Positions 24,900-34,022 of a DNA stretch of 64,000 nt are shown here, in pieces (position 1 is the stretch's first letter; each line of letters opens with the position of its first letter). Both the position numbers and the translations under genes were made by a program. The notes below the pieces were generated by a model. The model was not told the DNA's origin, did no database searches, and was given only the letters and a program-made list of their open reading frames with translations. Origin of the DNA: Streptomyces sp. NRRL F-2664 (GTDB taxonomy: Bacteria > Actinomycetota > Actinomycetes > Streptomycetales > Streptomycetaceae); contig NZ_JOFX01000030.1 of assembly GCF_000719345.1 (NCBI RefSeq), positions 1-64,000 of the forward strand. Reading direction: 5' to 3'.

Positions 24900-27572
24900 A
24901 TGCAACTCGCCGCGATCATCGTGTCGCTGGTCCTGACCGTGGTCGGCGTCGCGCTGCTCGCACGAGCCGTGGCGCAGATCTACCGCTTCGTGAAGATCGG
25001 TCAGCCCGTGCCGGCAGGCAGCCGCACGGACGACCCGAAGGCCCGGACGATCACTCTCGTCCGGGAGTTCCTCGGCCACAGCCGCATGAACCGCTGGGGC
25101 ATCGTCGGCTTCGCCCACTGGTTCGTCGCGATCGGCTTCCTGACGCTCCCGCCGACCCTCGCGCAGGCCTACGGCCAGCTCTTCCAGGCCGACTGGACGC
25201 TGCCGGTGCTGGGCGGCTTCCTGCCGTTCGAGCTCTACATCGAGTTCATCGGCCTGATGACGGTCGTCGGCATCCTCATCCTGATCGCGATCCGCCTGCT
25301 CAGCCTGCCCTCCCGGGCCGGCCGCAAGTCGCGCTTCGCCGGCTCCAAGGCCTGGCAGGCGTACTTCGTCGAATACATCATCCTCACCATCGGCCTCGCG
25401 ATCCTGTGCCTGCGCGGCCTTGAGGGCGCCATCCACCACGTGGACAGCTGGGAGCCGGCGTACGCCATCTCGTACCCCCTGGTCACGGTCTTCGACGGGC
25501 TGTCGGCGAGCGCCCTGCAGAACGCCATCTACTTCACCGCGATGATCAAGATCGGCACCTCGCTGATCTGGATGATCGTGGTCTCCCTGAACACCAACAT
25601 GGGTGTCGCCTGGCACCGCTTCCTGGGCTTCCCGAACATCTGGTTCAAGCGGAACGCCGACGGCGCGTCCGCGCTGGGCGCGCTCCAGCCGATGACCAGC
25701 GGCGGCAAGGAGATCGACTTCGAGGACCCGGGCGAGGACGACAACTTCGGCGTCTCGCAGGTCGAGCAGTTCTCCTGGAAGGGCATCCTCGACTTCTCCA
25801 CGTGCACCGAGTGCGGCCGCTGCCAGTCGCAGTGCCCCGCCTGGAACACGGGCAAGCCGCTGTCCCCGAAGCTCCTGATCATGTCGCTGCGCGACCACGC
25901 GCACGCCAAGGCCCCGTACCTGCTGGCCGGCGGCGGCAAGACGATGGAGGGCGAGGAGAAGGCGTCGGCCGAGCAGCTCGCCGGCGTGCCGGCGGCCGCG
26001 CTCGCCGAGGCCGAGCGCCCGCTGATCGGCACGGTCGAGGAGAACGGCGTCATCGACCCGGACGTGCTGTGGTCCTGCACCACCTGCGGTGCGTGCGTGG
26101 AGCAGTGCCCGGTCGACATCGAGCACATCGACCACATCGTCGACATGCGCCGCTACCAGGTGATGATCGAGTCCGCGTTCCCGTCCGAGGCGGGCACGAT
26201 GCTCAAGAACCTGGAGAAGAAGGGCAACCCCTGGGGCCTGGCGAAGAAGCAGCGCGTCGAGTGGACGAAGGAGGTGGACTTCGAGGTCCCGATCATCGGC
26301 AAGGACGCGGAGGACCTCTCCGAGTTCGACTACCTCTACTGGGTCGGCTGCGCCGGCGCGCTGGAGGATCGGGCCAAGAAGACCACGAAGGCCTTCGCGG
26401 AGCTGCTGAACATCGCGGGCGTCAAGTTCGCGATCATGGGCGGCGACGAGAAGTGCACCGGTGACTCGCCGCGCCGCCTGGGCAACGAGCCGCTGTTCCA
26501 GCAGCTGGGCCAGGAGAACGTGGCCATGCTGAACATGGCGTTCGGCGAGGACGACGACGACCCGTCGACGAAGAAGCCGAAGTCGGCGAAGCGGATCGTC
26601 TCGACCTGCCCGCACTGCTTCAACACCATCGCGAACGAGTACCCGCAGCTGGGCGGCGAGTACGAGGTCATCCACCACACGCAGCTGCTCCAGCACCTGA
26701 TCGACGAGGGCCGGCTGACGCCGGTGACGCCGGTCGACGGCCTGATCACGTACCACGACCCGTGCTACCTGGGCCGGCACAACAAGGTCTACACGCCGCC
26801 GCGCGAGATCATGTCCGCCGTGCCGGGGCTGCGGCAGCAGGAGATGCACCGCCACAAGGAGCGGGGCTTCTGCTGTGGCGCCGGTGGCGCGCGGATGTGG
26901 ATGGAGGAGCGGATCGGCAAGCGCATCAACAACGAGCGCGTCGACGAGGCCCTGTCCCTGAACCCCGACATCGTCTCGACCGCGTGCCCGTTCTGCCTGG
27001 TCATGCTGACCGACTCGGTCAACGGCAAGAAGAACGAGGGCCAGGCGAAGGAGTCCGTGCAGGTCGTGGACGTGGCCCAGCTGCTGCTGGAGTCGGTCAA
27101 GGCCCCGGGCCCGACGGAGGCCGAGCTGGCCGCGCTGGCGGCTGAGGCGGAAGCCGAAGCGGCGGCCGCGGCCGCGGCCAAGGCGGCCGAGGAAGCGAAG
27201 GCGAAGGCCGAGGCGGAAGCGGCGGCTGCGGCGAAGGCGGAGGCTGAGGCGAAGGCAAAGGCCCAGGCGGACGCTGAGGCAAAGGCCGAGGCCGAGGCGG
27301 AGGCCGAGACGGCGGCGAAGACCGACGGCGAGGCGAAGGCAGCCACCGACTCCGAGGTCGAGGCCGCCGCGGAGGCGAAGACCGAAGCCGAAGCCGCCCC
27401 TGCGGCGAAGGCGGACGCCGAAACCAAGGGCGAGCCCGAGACCGGGGCGGCAAGCGCGCCCGCGGCGGAGTCGGAGTCGGCGGTCGACGCCGAGCAGGAG
27501 TCCGAGCCCGCGGCGGAGGCCCCGGCTGACGCCGACGCCGAGCCGAAGGCGAAGGCCGAGGACGCCAAGTAG
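24900..27572 (+). CDS. membrane Fe-S/CCG-domain reductase (HdrD/NarI-like fusion)
   Basis: An 890-residue protein. Residues 1-250 have about six hydrophobic helices similar to nitrate reductase gamma. Near 300 is a [4Fe-4S] motif CTECGRCQSQCP and near 392 CTTCGACVEQCP. Two CCG domains follow, with GCAGALEDR, CPHCFNTIANEY, HDPCYLGRHN, CCGAGGARMWMEE and CPFCLVML. This is the layout of heterodisulfide-reductase-like electron carriers that accept electrons from dehydrogenases into the quinone pool. The last 150 or so residues are a low-complexity tail of Ala, Glu and Lys, likely a charged helix or disordered. A ribosome site GGAG precedes the ATG. It is a single-gene transcript with terminator. 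Confidence 0.88.
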   Translation: MQLAAIIVSLVLTVVGVALLARAVAQIYRFVKIGQPVPAGSRTDDPKARTITLVREFLGHSRMNRWGIVGFAHWFVAIGFLTLPPTLAQAYGQLFQADWTLPVLGGFLPFELYIEFIGLMTVVGILILIAIRLLSLPSRAGRKSRFAGSKAWQAYFVEYIILTIGLAILCLRGLEGAIHHVDSWEPAYAISYPLVTVFDGLSASALQNAIYFTAMIKIGTSLIWMIVVSLNTNMGVAWHRFLGFPNIWFKRNADGASALGALQPMTSGGKEIDFEDPGEDDNFGVSQVEQFSWKGILDFSTCTECGRCQSQCPAWNTGKPLSPKLLIMSLRDHAHAKAPYLLAGGGKTMEGEEKASAEQLAGVPAAALAEAERPLIGTVEENGVIDPDVLWSCTTCGACVEQCPVDIEHIDHIVDMRRYQVMIESAFPSEAGTMLKNLEKKGNPWGLAKKQRVEWTKEVDFEVPIIGKDAEDLSEFDYLYWVGCAGALEDRAKKTTKAFAELLNIAGVKFAIMGGDEKCTGDSPRRLGNEPLFQQLGQENVAMLNMAFGEDDDDPSTKKPKSAKRIVSTCPHCFNTIANEYPQLGGEYEVIHHTQLLQHLIDEGRLTPVTPVDGLITYHDPCYLGRHNKVYTPPREIMSAVPGLRQQEMHRHKERGFCCGAGGARMWMEERIGKRINNERVDEALSLNPDIVSTACPFCLVMLTDSVNGKKNEGQAKESVQVVDVAQLLLESVKAPGPTEAELAALAAEAEAEAAAAAAAKAAEEAKAKAEAEAAAAAKAEAEAKAKAQADAEAKAEAEAEAETAAKTDGEAKAATDSEVEAAAEAKTEAEAAPAAKADAETKGEPETGAASAPAAESESAVDAEQESEPAAEAPADADAEPKAKAEDAK

Positions 27573-27578
27573 CACATA

Positions 27579-27618
27579 CCGGAACGGCCGGTCCCCACTC
27601 GGGGGCCGGCCGTTCCGG
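27579..27618 (+). terminator. Terminator of the Fe-S reductase gene
   Basis: A stem of about 18 bp with one T-G pair (27579-27596 with 27601-27618) 7 bases after the stop. Confidence 0.75.
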
Positions 27619-27871
27619 CGTTTCCCGTCGGCCCGGGCCTTGCCCGGAGGGCGGGGGCCACAGGCCCGACCTGGGCGCATTCTGTCGACAAAGCGATAAA
27701 AAACCACAGAAGGCCACGGAACTGTGCAGAACGGTCGTCCGTCCCTGCCGTCCCGTGAGGTGGGGACAACCCCCCGGGGATCCCCTAAGGGATGTCACAG
27801 GTCAGCCGCAAACACCGCCTCTTCCGGCTGCCCGGCCACCGGAGCCCGCCGGACCAGGTACGTTCGATCAC

Positions 27872-28795
27872 GTGGCTGGATTCAGGATCGGACGCGGCCG
27901 GGACGACAACCGCGCTCCGCAACAACCCCCGCAGCAGCAGCAGTCGTACGGTCAGCAGCAACCGCCGCCGTACGGCGGTCCGCCGTACCCGCCCGTCGGC
28001 GGTCCGCCACCGCAGCAGCAGTGGCCGCAGCCGAACGCCGGCGGCCACGGCGAACCGGAGTACTTCGACCCGTACGGTCAGCAGCACCCGCACGCGCAGC
28101 AGCCCCCGTACGGCCACGGGGACGGCGGCAACTACGGCGGCGGCAACTACAACAACGACAACCCCGGCCACACGCAGGTCTTCGCCGTCGGCGAGGACCC
28201 GTACAGCCAGGGCGCGACCTACCACGCGGGCGCTGCCGCGGCGGCCCCGGCCGGTCCGCGGCTGCCGTGGAAGGAGCTCCTCCGCGGCATCGTGACGCGG
28301 CCGGGGCAGACCTTCCTGCAGATGCGCGACTACCCCGTCTGGGGTCCGGCGCTGATCGTGACCTTCCTCTACGGCCTCCTCGCGGTCTTCGGGCTCGACG
28401 ACGCCCGCCAGGACGTGATCAACGCGACCCTGTCGCAGGCCGTCCCGATCGTGCTGTCCGCCGGTGTGGCCTTCGTCATCTGCGGCCTGCTCCTCGGCGC
28501 GGTCACCCACACCCTGGCCCGCCAGATGGGCGGCGACGGCAGCTGGCAGCCCACCGTGGGCCTGTCGATGCTGGTCATGTCCGTCACGGACGCCCCGCGC
28601 CTGCTCTTCGCCGTGTTCCTCGGCGGCGACAACATGGTCGTGCAGGTGCTCGGCTGGGCCACCTGGGTCGCCGCGGGCGCGCTTTTCACCTCGCTGGTCA
28701 GCAAGTCGCACGACCTGCCGTGGCCGAAGGCGCTGGGCGCCTCGGCGATCCAGCTGATCGCACTGCTGTCGATCATCAAGCTGGGCACCATCTGA
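27872..28795 (+). CDS. YIP1-family membrane protein
   Basis: About 307 residues from a GTG start at 27872 (VAGFRIGRGRDDN, the usual actinobacterial start). Residues 12-125 are a Gln/Pro/Gly/Tyr-rich disordered region (QQPPQQQQSYGQQQPPPYGG). From residue 135 comes the YIP1 domain: LPWKELLRGIVTRPGQTFLQMRDYPVW, then five hydrophobic helices. The protein is likely in the cytoplasmic membrane; its function is unknown. Two terminators isolate it as a single-gene transcript. Confidence 0.82.
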   Translation: MAGFRIGRGRDDNRAPQQPPQQQQSYGQQQPPPYGGPPYPPVGGPPPQQQWPQPNAGGHGEPEYFDPYGQQHPHAQQPPYGHGDGGNYGGGNYNNDNPGHTQVFAVGEDPYSQGATYHAGAAAAAPAGPRLPWKELLRGIVTRPGQTFLQMRDYPVWGPALIVTFLYGLLAVFGLDDARQDVINATLSQAVPIVLSAGVAFVICGLLLGAVTHTLARQMGGDGSWQPTVGLSMLVMSVTDAPRLLFAVFLGGDNMVVQVLGWATWVAAGALFTSLVSKSHDLPWPKALGASAIQLIALLSIIKLGTI

Positions 28796-28822
28796 CGCAC
28801 CTGCGCGGACCTGCACGCACAT

Positions 28823-28862
28823 GCGGAAGGGGCCCCCGGCTGTCGCCGGGGGCCCCTTCCGC
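28823..28862. terminator. Bidirectional terminator
   Basis: A perfect 18-bp stem (28823-28840 with 28845-28862, loop TGTC) between the convergent YIP1 and phosphoribosyltransferase genes. Confidence 0.85.
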
Positions 28863-28883
28863 GTCACGACGTGAACGCGCCGG

Positions 28884-29384
28884 TCAGGCGTCGAGGACCT
28901 GGCCCTCGCGCTGGACGACGGGCGGCTCGACCGACCACGGGAAGTTGATCCACTCGTCGGTCTTCTTCCACACGTACTCGCACTTCACGAGGGAGTGGGA
29001 CTTCTCGTAGATGACGGCGGAGCGCACTTCGGCGACGTGGCCGAGGCAGAAGTCGTGCACCAGCTTCAGCGTCTTGCCGGTGTCGGCGACGTCGTCGGCG
29101 ATGAGGACCTTCTTGTCGGTGAAGTCGATCGCCTCGGGCACGGGCGCCAGCATGACCGGCATCTCCAGCGTGGTGCCGACGCCGGTGTAGAACTCCACGT
29201 TCACCAGGTGGATGTTCTTGCAGTCCAGCGCGTAGGCCAGGCCGCCGGCGACGAACACACCGCCGCGGGCGATGCTCAGGATGATGTCGGGCTCGTAGCC
29301 GTCGTCGGCGATGGTCTGCGCCAGCTCGCGCACGGCGGCTCCGAAGCCGTCGTAGGTCAGGTTCTCGCGTACTGCGTCGCTCAT
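28884..29384 (-). CDS. phosphoribosyltransferase (hypoxanthine/xanthine type)
   Basis: A 166-residue type I phosphoribosyltransferase. The PRPP-binding loop is [18 protein letters not shown], preceded by the [16 protein letters not shown] loop. It is probably a purine salvage enzyme (hypoxanthine, xanthine or guanine), though the base specificity is not visible. Its ATG overlaps the dcd stop by 4 bases (ATGA), so it is the second gene of a dcd-prt operon, linking pyrimidine dNTP supply with salvage. Confidence 0.87.
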   Translation of the reverse strand: MSDAVRENLTYDGFGAAVRELAQTIADDGYEPDIILSIARGGVFVAGGLAYALDCKNIHLVNVEFYTGVGTTLEMPVMLAPVPEAIDFTDKKVLIADDVADTGKTLKLVHDFCLGHVAEVRSAVIYEKSHSLVKCEYVWKKTDEWINFPWSVEPPVVQREGQVLDA

Positions 29385-29968
29385 GCCTCGTGCCTCACCT
29401 GGGTGCGGTGGAAGTTCTGGAAGGAGCGCGAGGCGGTCGGCCCGCGCTGGCCCTGGTACCTGGAGCCGTACCGTTCACTGCCGTACGGGAACTCCGCGGG
29501 CGAGCTGAGCCGGAACATGCACAGCTGCCCGATCTTCATGCCCGGCCAGAGCTTGATCGGCAGCGTGGCCAGGTTCGACAGCTCAAGGGTCACGTGCCCC
29601 GAGAAACCGGGGTCGATGAACCCGGCGGTCGAGTGCGTCACGAGACCCAGACGGCCCAGGCTCGACTTGCCCTCCAGACGGGAGGCGATGTCGTCGGGCA
29701 GCGTGATGACCTCGTAGGTCGACGCGAGGACGAACTCACCGGGGTGCAGGATGAACGCCTCGTCCCCCTCGGGCTCGACCATCCGGGTCAGGTCGGGCTG
29801 CTCGACGGCGGGGTCGATGTGGGCGTAGCGGTGATTCTCGAACACCCGGAAGAAGCGGTCGAGACGCACATCGATGCTGGAGGGCTGCACCATCGCCTCG
29901 TCGAACGGGTCGATGCGCACCCGTCCGCTGTCGATCTCGGCCCGGATGTCTTTGTCAGAGAGAAGCAC
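29381..29968 (-). CDS. dcd: dCTP deaminase
   Basis: About 195 residues, GTG start. Deaminates dCTP to dUTP (or, in bifunctional forms, to dUMP) for thymidylate supply. Hallmarks: [33 protein letters not shown], the catalytic region [20 protein letters not shown] with His and Glu in HVTLELSN, and the C-terminal [14 protein letters not shown]. First gene of a two-gene operon. Confidence 0.95.
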   Translation of the reverse strand: MLLSDKDIRAEIDSGRVRIDPFDEAMVQPSSIDVRLDRFFRVFENHRYAHIDPAVEQPDLTRMVEPEGDEAFILHPGEFVLASTYEVITLPDDIASRLEGKSSLGRLGLVTHSTAGFIDPGFSGHVTLELSNLATLPIKLWPGMKIGQLCMFRLSSPAEFPYGSERYGSRYQGQRGPTASRSFQNFHRTQVRHEA

Positions 29969-30096
29969 GTCCCGAGGATACGCAGAGCGCGCGGGCCACC
30001 CCCAATCGAGAGGGGCACGCCCGCGCGCCCGGCCGTACGTGCGGCGATCAGCGCTCGGCGCCCATCGCCCGGCGGCCATCCGTCAGCGGTCGGCGG

Positions 30097-30264
30097 TCAG
30101 CGCTTGGGCGCTCCGCCGACAGGCACGGCCTGCCGCAGCCGCGCGCACCGCGGACACCGCAGGAGCCGTCCTGGCCCGATCCGGCCGGCACCGAGGTGCT
30201 GCAGCGGGAAGGAGGCGGTACTGAAAACGTGCCCTTCGGCACAACGGACGACGGTGTGCTCCAT
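30097..30264 (-). CDS. small zinc-ribbon-like protein
   Basis: A 55-residue protein: MEHTVVRCAEGHVFSTASFPLQHLG then a RLLRCPRCARLRQAVPV end. Cys at residue 8 and the later CPRC make a likely two-knuckle zinc ribbon. A GGGA ribosome site lies upstream and the length equals common actinobacterial hypothetical proteins. It probably binds metal, but no interaction partner is suggested by context. Confidence 0.7.
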   Translation of the reverse strand: MEHTVVRCAEGHVFSTASFPLQHLGAGRIGPGRLLRCPRCARLRQAVPVGGAPKR

Positions 30265-30487
30265 CGAGTCCCTTTCCCCAACGAGCCGTACTGCGATGAA
30301 TCGCCACATTAGGGGATGATCCGCACCCGCTCCAGCCGCCGCGCTCCGCACCCACGGTACGCCCAACTCCCGCCCTCTCATGCCCCGGTGTACGCGAAAG
30401 ACACCGACGACCCCGCGGCTCGTACACCGGGGGTCGATCATGAGGTAGAGTGTGCAACGGTAGGGATCCAGGCAACTGGCCCTCTGC

Positions 30488-30561
30488 GCGGATGTAGTTT
30501 AATGGTAGAACATGAGCTTCCCAAGCTTATAGCGCGGGTTCGATTCCCGTCATCCGCTCCA
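30488..30561 (+). tRNA. tRNA-Gly (anticodon CCC), CCA encoded
   Basis: A 71-nt cloverleaf plus encoded CCA. The acceptor arms GCGGATG and CATCCGC pair perfectly, the T arm is GCGGGTTCGATTCCCGT, and the anticodon stem TGAGC/GCTTA encloses the loop TTCCCAA, so the anticodon is CCC, reading GGG. A small terminator hairpin follows 6 bases after CCA. The downstream side is the start of the accessory region. Confidence 0.95.
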
Positions 30562-30566
30562 CAGCA

Positions 30567-30593
30567 AAGCCCCAGGTCAGCGACCTGGGGCTT
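30567..30593 (+). terminator. Terminator after tRNA-Gly
   Basis: A 12-bp perfect stem (30567-30578 with 30582-30593), followed by TTGTT. Confidence 0.75.
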
Positions 30594-30899
30594 GTTCGTT
30601 GTCCAGACCTCTCAGCCTGCGCCATGCCCTCCGGGTGCTCCACCTCGTGAAACGTCCTGCACGAAGGGTCTCGGCGCGCCCTCATGCGACCGGTCGCAAC
30701 GTTGAACGCACTCCCAACTTTCCCGGCTAGCCGGCCGGTGTGGCGGGAGTGAAACGCTCCTCCTGCACCTCCCGAGGCCCCGACGGCGCTCCCTACCGAA
30801 GCGCAGGCGAGCTCGCCCGGAGTTTCCGGGTAGGCGGCACTCGGGCCAAAGGCCACGTCCGGCTCCCTGCCGGGGGCCGGAGCAGGCTCAGGGGTGAGC

Positions 30900-31275
30900 C
30901 CCCGCCCACCCGCGAAGAGACGCAGGCGCACCAGCACATCGCGGCGCCGAAGGCCACCGGCTCGGAGGAGCTGTGGCGTGCCGCGGGCGCGCTGTGGCTG
31001 CGGCGACGCCAGGAGACCACCCGAGGGGGCCAGGTCCGGGCCCAGGGCCTGCGCTACGCCGTCGAATACCTCGACAGTCTCCACCACAACGACTTCGAGT
31101 TCGCCGTACGGGACCTCGGGCCGGCCGGCAAGGGTCTGCGGTCGGCACCCCTGACCTCCAGGTCCTCAACGGCACCGGCCGCCAGGTACACGGCGGCGAC
31201 GTCCTGGTCATGCTCACCAACGGCCGCTTCTCCCGGCCCGCCCTCGACTTCCACGTCCGCCATCCTGTGCCGTGA
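30900..31275 (+). pseudogene. decayed Mrr-like restriction endonuclease
   Basis: Two pieces of an actinobacterial Mrr-type restriction enzyme lie in different frames. The first (frame of 30740, about 31000-31130) has ETTRGGQVRAQGLRYAVEYL and DSLHHNDFEFAVRDL; the second (frame of 30973, about 31139-31275) has VGTPDLQVLNGTGRQVHGGD and VLVMLTNGRFSRPALDF. The part between them, which in intact genes carries the catalytic D...QxK core, is missing, so both a frameshift and a deletion are present. This assignment rests on remembered family text and is an inference. The remains follow the tRNA-Gly within 350 bases, and they suggest that an integrated or resident defence gene was lost. Confidence 0.55.
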
Positions 31276-31307
31276 CCACCAGCCGGCTCGGCGCGCGATC
31301 CGGCTCG

Positions 31308-32225
31308 TCATCGCGACCGCGATCGCGGAAGGCATGCTGCCTGCTCTTCAGGCGTCGCCGGGAATTCCGTGCCGACATATGCCTTTACGGTTTCGGCGAT
31401 GAACTGCCGGCTACTGTCCGGACTCAACGCCTGGGCCTGCAAATGCGCATACAGGTCGCCGTAGAGCCGCACATCGGATCGTTTCTCCAGATAGAGGTCG
31501 CTGGTGAACCTCTCCAGATACACCACACTCACATCGGTCGCGTCGGGGAATTCGAGCAGGGAGAACTGTCCGGAGACGCCCGGGTGCGCCCCCACCTCGT
31601 AAGGGAGAACCTGCACGGTGATGTGCGGCTGGGCACCGAGGCTGTTCAGATGCTCCAGCTGTTCACGCATGATCTCGCGGCTGCCCACGACGCGCCACAG
31701 CGCCGCTTCGTCCAGTACGGCCCATAAGCGCAGCGGGTTGTCGGGGGCAGCCAGCCGTTCCTGACGTCGCAGCCGTACCTTGAGGCGTGTGGCGACCTGG
31801 TCGCCGGCGGCGTGAGGGATCGTTCCTGCGATGACCGCCCGGGCGTAGGCGGGGGTCTGCAGCAGGCCCGGGATCACCAGGGGCTCGTAGGTGCGGCTCG
31901 CGCAAGCCCCGGCCTCCAGACCGATGTAGGCGCCGTACGGGATGTCCCCGTAGGTGTTCCACCAGCCGAGTCGGCCCGATTCCCGGGCCAGCCGCATCAG
32001 GTCGTCGACGAGCTGCTGATCACGGACTCCGTACAGCAGGCAGAGGTCGCGCACGTCGCGGGGCTTGATGAGACGGCGGCCGTTCTCGAGGAGGCTGATC
32101 TTGGGCTGCGAGATCAGGAGCCGTTCCGCCACCTGCTGCGTCGTCATACCGCCGGCCTCCCGGAGCCGGCGTAGCTCCGCCCCCAACCTGCGCCTGCTGA
32201 TGGTGGGATTGATGTCGACGCCCAC
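31308..32225 (-). CDS. XRE-family regulator with DUF5753 domain
   Basis: A 305-residue regulator. The HTH is at residues 8-65 (RRRLGAELRRLREAGGMTTQ, then QVAERLLISQPKISLLENGR), and the C-terminal DUF5753 domain has EPLVIPGLLQTPAYARAV and GQFSLLEFPDATDVSVVYLE. The GTG at 32225 is preceded by GGAGGAGCGCACCCC. In Streptomyces these usually pair with a small DUF397 gene immediately downstream; none is present here, so the pair is incomplete. It is divergent from the ice-binding protein gene and may control it. Confidence 0.88.
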   Translation of the reverse strand: MGVDINPTISRRRLGAELRRLREAGGMTTQQVAERLLISQPKISLLENGRRLIKPRDVRDLCLLYGVRDQQLVDDLMRLARESGRLGWWNTYGDIPYGAYIGLEAGACASRTYEPLVIPGLLQTPAYARAVIAGTIPHAAGDQVATRLKVRLRRQERLAAPDNPLRLWAVLDEAALWRVVGSREIMREQLEHLNSLGAQPHITVQVLPYEVGAHPGVSGQFSLLEFPDATDVSVVYLERFTSDLYLEKRSDVRLYGDLYAHLQAQALSPDSSRQFIAETVKAYVGTEFPATPEEQAACLPRSRSR

Positions 32226-32590
32226 GGGGTGCGCTCCTCCGCTCCGAGAACCTTGTTCCGCACGGCAGACTGCCATGCCCCAGGGGGAGTTGGATCCGTC
32301 TTGGGCCGTGTCGCGCCCTGCCTTCGACCCGGTTCGGTTCCGCCACCGCCTCATGGATTCTCGCGACCCGGACCGAGGATGCACAGAAATATCCACTTCC
32401 CCCACAAGGCCGATTAAGTCATTCACTATTTGTATTACCGGCCGCGTCGCAAATGGCCCGCGACACGGAAATGGCAAGCAAATCCCAGCCCCTTGCAGGT
32501 TTCTGCGTAATATGCCAGCGACAGCGAGGCGATCCTGTGCGGCCGAGGCCGTCAAATACGCCACCATCCACTCACGGGAGTTTGCCCTTG
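32226..32590. promoter_or_regulatory. Divergent intergenic region, AT-richer than surroundings
   Basis: A 365-base gap between divergent XRE regulator and ice-binding protein genes. The segment 32380-32510 is clearly AT-richer than the rest of the window (e.g. TCATTCACTATTTGTATTA), as expected of promoters. No definite -35/-10 pair could be assigned. Confidence 0.4.
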
Positions 32591-33844
32591 ATGACGCTGA
32601 AGATCTCCGGCTCTGCGCCAAGACGCACGACACCGGCCTGGATCGCGACGGCACTCGCCGCGGTGATTGCCTCTGCCGTTGTTGCGGTGACGCCGACCCG
32701 GGCACATGCCATTGCAACACCCGTACCTCTGGGCACAGCCGCCAGCTTTGCCGTGCTGGCCGGCTCGGAGATCACCAATACCGGCCCCACGGTCATCACC
32801 GGCGACCTCGGAGTGAGTCCGGGAACGGCCATCAGCGGATTCCCGCCCGGCATCGTGAACGGCACCATTCATTCCGGCCCGGTCGACCCTGTGGGACTCC
32901 AGGCCAAGAACGACCTGGTCGTGGCGTACAACAACGCCGCTGGACAGTCCACGGACGCGATTCTTCCCCCGGACGCCGGAGGCCTGACGCTCGTTCCGGG
33001 TGTGTACACCGCCCCGTCCACTCTCGGACTCACCGGCACCCTCACGCTGGACGCCCAGGGTGATCCCAACGCCGTGTGGGTGTTCCAGGTCGGTTCGAGT
33101 CTGACGACGGCGAGCTCCAGCAGCGTGTCCCTCATCAACGGGGGATCGCCCTGCAACGTGTTCTGGCAGATCGGCAGTTCGGCCACGCTCGGCACCGAGA
33201 CGGACTTCATCGGCACCATCATGGCCCTGACCTCCATCTCTCTGACCACGGGCGCGGACATCGACGGACGGGCACTGGCGCGCAACGGCGCGGTGACGAT
33301 GGACACCAACGTGATCAACCGTGGATCGTGTGCCGCCGGCACCACCGGTGGAACCACGGGCGGTCTGGTCACGGGCGGCGTCATCGCCGGCACCACCACG
33401 GGCGGCGCCACCACGGGTAGCCCCACGACGGGCGGCACCACCACGGGCGGCCTCCTCGGCGGCGTACTCGGCGGGGCGACGACGGGCGGCGCCAATGGCG
33501 GCCTGCTCGGCGGCGTGCTCGGCGGAGTGACGACGGGCGGCGGCCTCATTGCGGGTACCACCACAAGTGGCGTAACGGGCGCGACGACCGGCGGGATCAA
33601 CGGTGGCGCGACCGGCGGGATCAACGGTGGCGCGACCGGCGGCATTCCCAAGCCGCCCGACCTTCCCAAGCCGCCCGGCAAGCCCGGCCACGGGGATCAC
33701 GGCGGGCCCGACGACGGGCACCCAGAGGGTCCTGACCACGGGAACCACGAAGGACCCGGTCACGGGAATCACGAAGGACCCGGCCACGGTCAGCCCGAGC
33801 CCGGCCACGGGGACGGCGATCAGTCCGACGGCTGGAACGGGTGA
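32591..33844 (+). CDS. ice-binding (DUF3494) family secreted protein with repeat tail
   Basis: A 417-residue secreted protein. A signal peptide covers residues 1-40 (TPAWIATALAAVIASAVVAV then THAHA-like TRAHAIA cleavage). Residues 45-245 make the DUF3494 beta-helix: LGTAASFAVLAGSEITNTGPTV, GDLGVSPG, VFQVGSSLTT and GTIMALTSISLTTGADIDGRALARNGAV. From 250 to 350 comes a Thr/Gly repeat region (TTGG, GLLGGVLGG and GGATGGIN units), then a His/Gly/Pro/Asp tail with HGNHEGPGHGNHEGPGHG repeats. No transmembrane anchor is seen. The fold occurs in ice-adhesins and in surface proteins of unrelated roles. It is divergent from the XRE regulator. Confidence 0.85.
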   Translation: MTLKISGSAPRRTTPAWIATALAAVIASAVVAVTPTRAHAIATPVPLGTAASFAVLAGSEITNTGPTVITGDLGVSPGTAISGFPPGIVNGTIHSGPVDPVGLQAKNDLVVAYNNAAGQSTDAILPPDAGGLTLVPGVYTAPSTLGLTGTLTLDAQGDPNAVWVFQVGSSLTTASSSSVSLINGGSPCNVFWQIGSSATLGTETDFIGTIMALTSISLTTGADIDGRALARNGAVTMDTNVINRGSCAAGTTGGTTGGLVTGGVIAGTTTGGATTGSPTTGGTTTGGLLGGVLGGATTGGANGGLLGGVLGGVTTGGGLIAGTTTSGVTGATTGGINGGATGGINGGATGGIPKPPDLPKPPGKPGHGDHGGPDDGHPEGPDHGNHEGPGHGNHEGPGHGQPEPGHGDGDQSDGWNG

Positions 33845-34022
33845 CACCGCTCCGCACGCGGGGTGGAGGGAGAACGGTGGGTCGCGCGTAACTCCGGCAG
33901 TCTGAATGCCCAGGCAGTCACGCACGGCGCACGAGGAGCACGGGCGGCGCGCGGCGGATCGTCCTCGGTCCGGCGCGCGCCGCTGGCGCAAGCCAGAAGG
34001 AGCGGGCACATGAGCAGTCGGG

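Noticed and set aside
24864..27707. A 947-residue minus-strand frame opposite the Fe-S reductase
   Set aside because: Antisense translation of alternate codons, rich in Gly, Leu, Arg and Val; the plus strand encodes conserved iron-sulfur motifs.
30527..31087. Long minus-strand open frame running across the tRNA-Gly region and ending in RMTGIEPAL
   Set aside because: It is antisense to the tRNA and the Mrr remnant, has low-complexity Arg/Gly/Ala composition and no ribosome site. The C-terminal peptide is just the tRNA-complement in translation.
33360..33660. The repeated ACGGGCGGC units as a CRISPR-like array or minisatellite element
   Set aside because: They are in frame with an intact gene and encode Thr/Gly repeats; there are no unique spacers.
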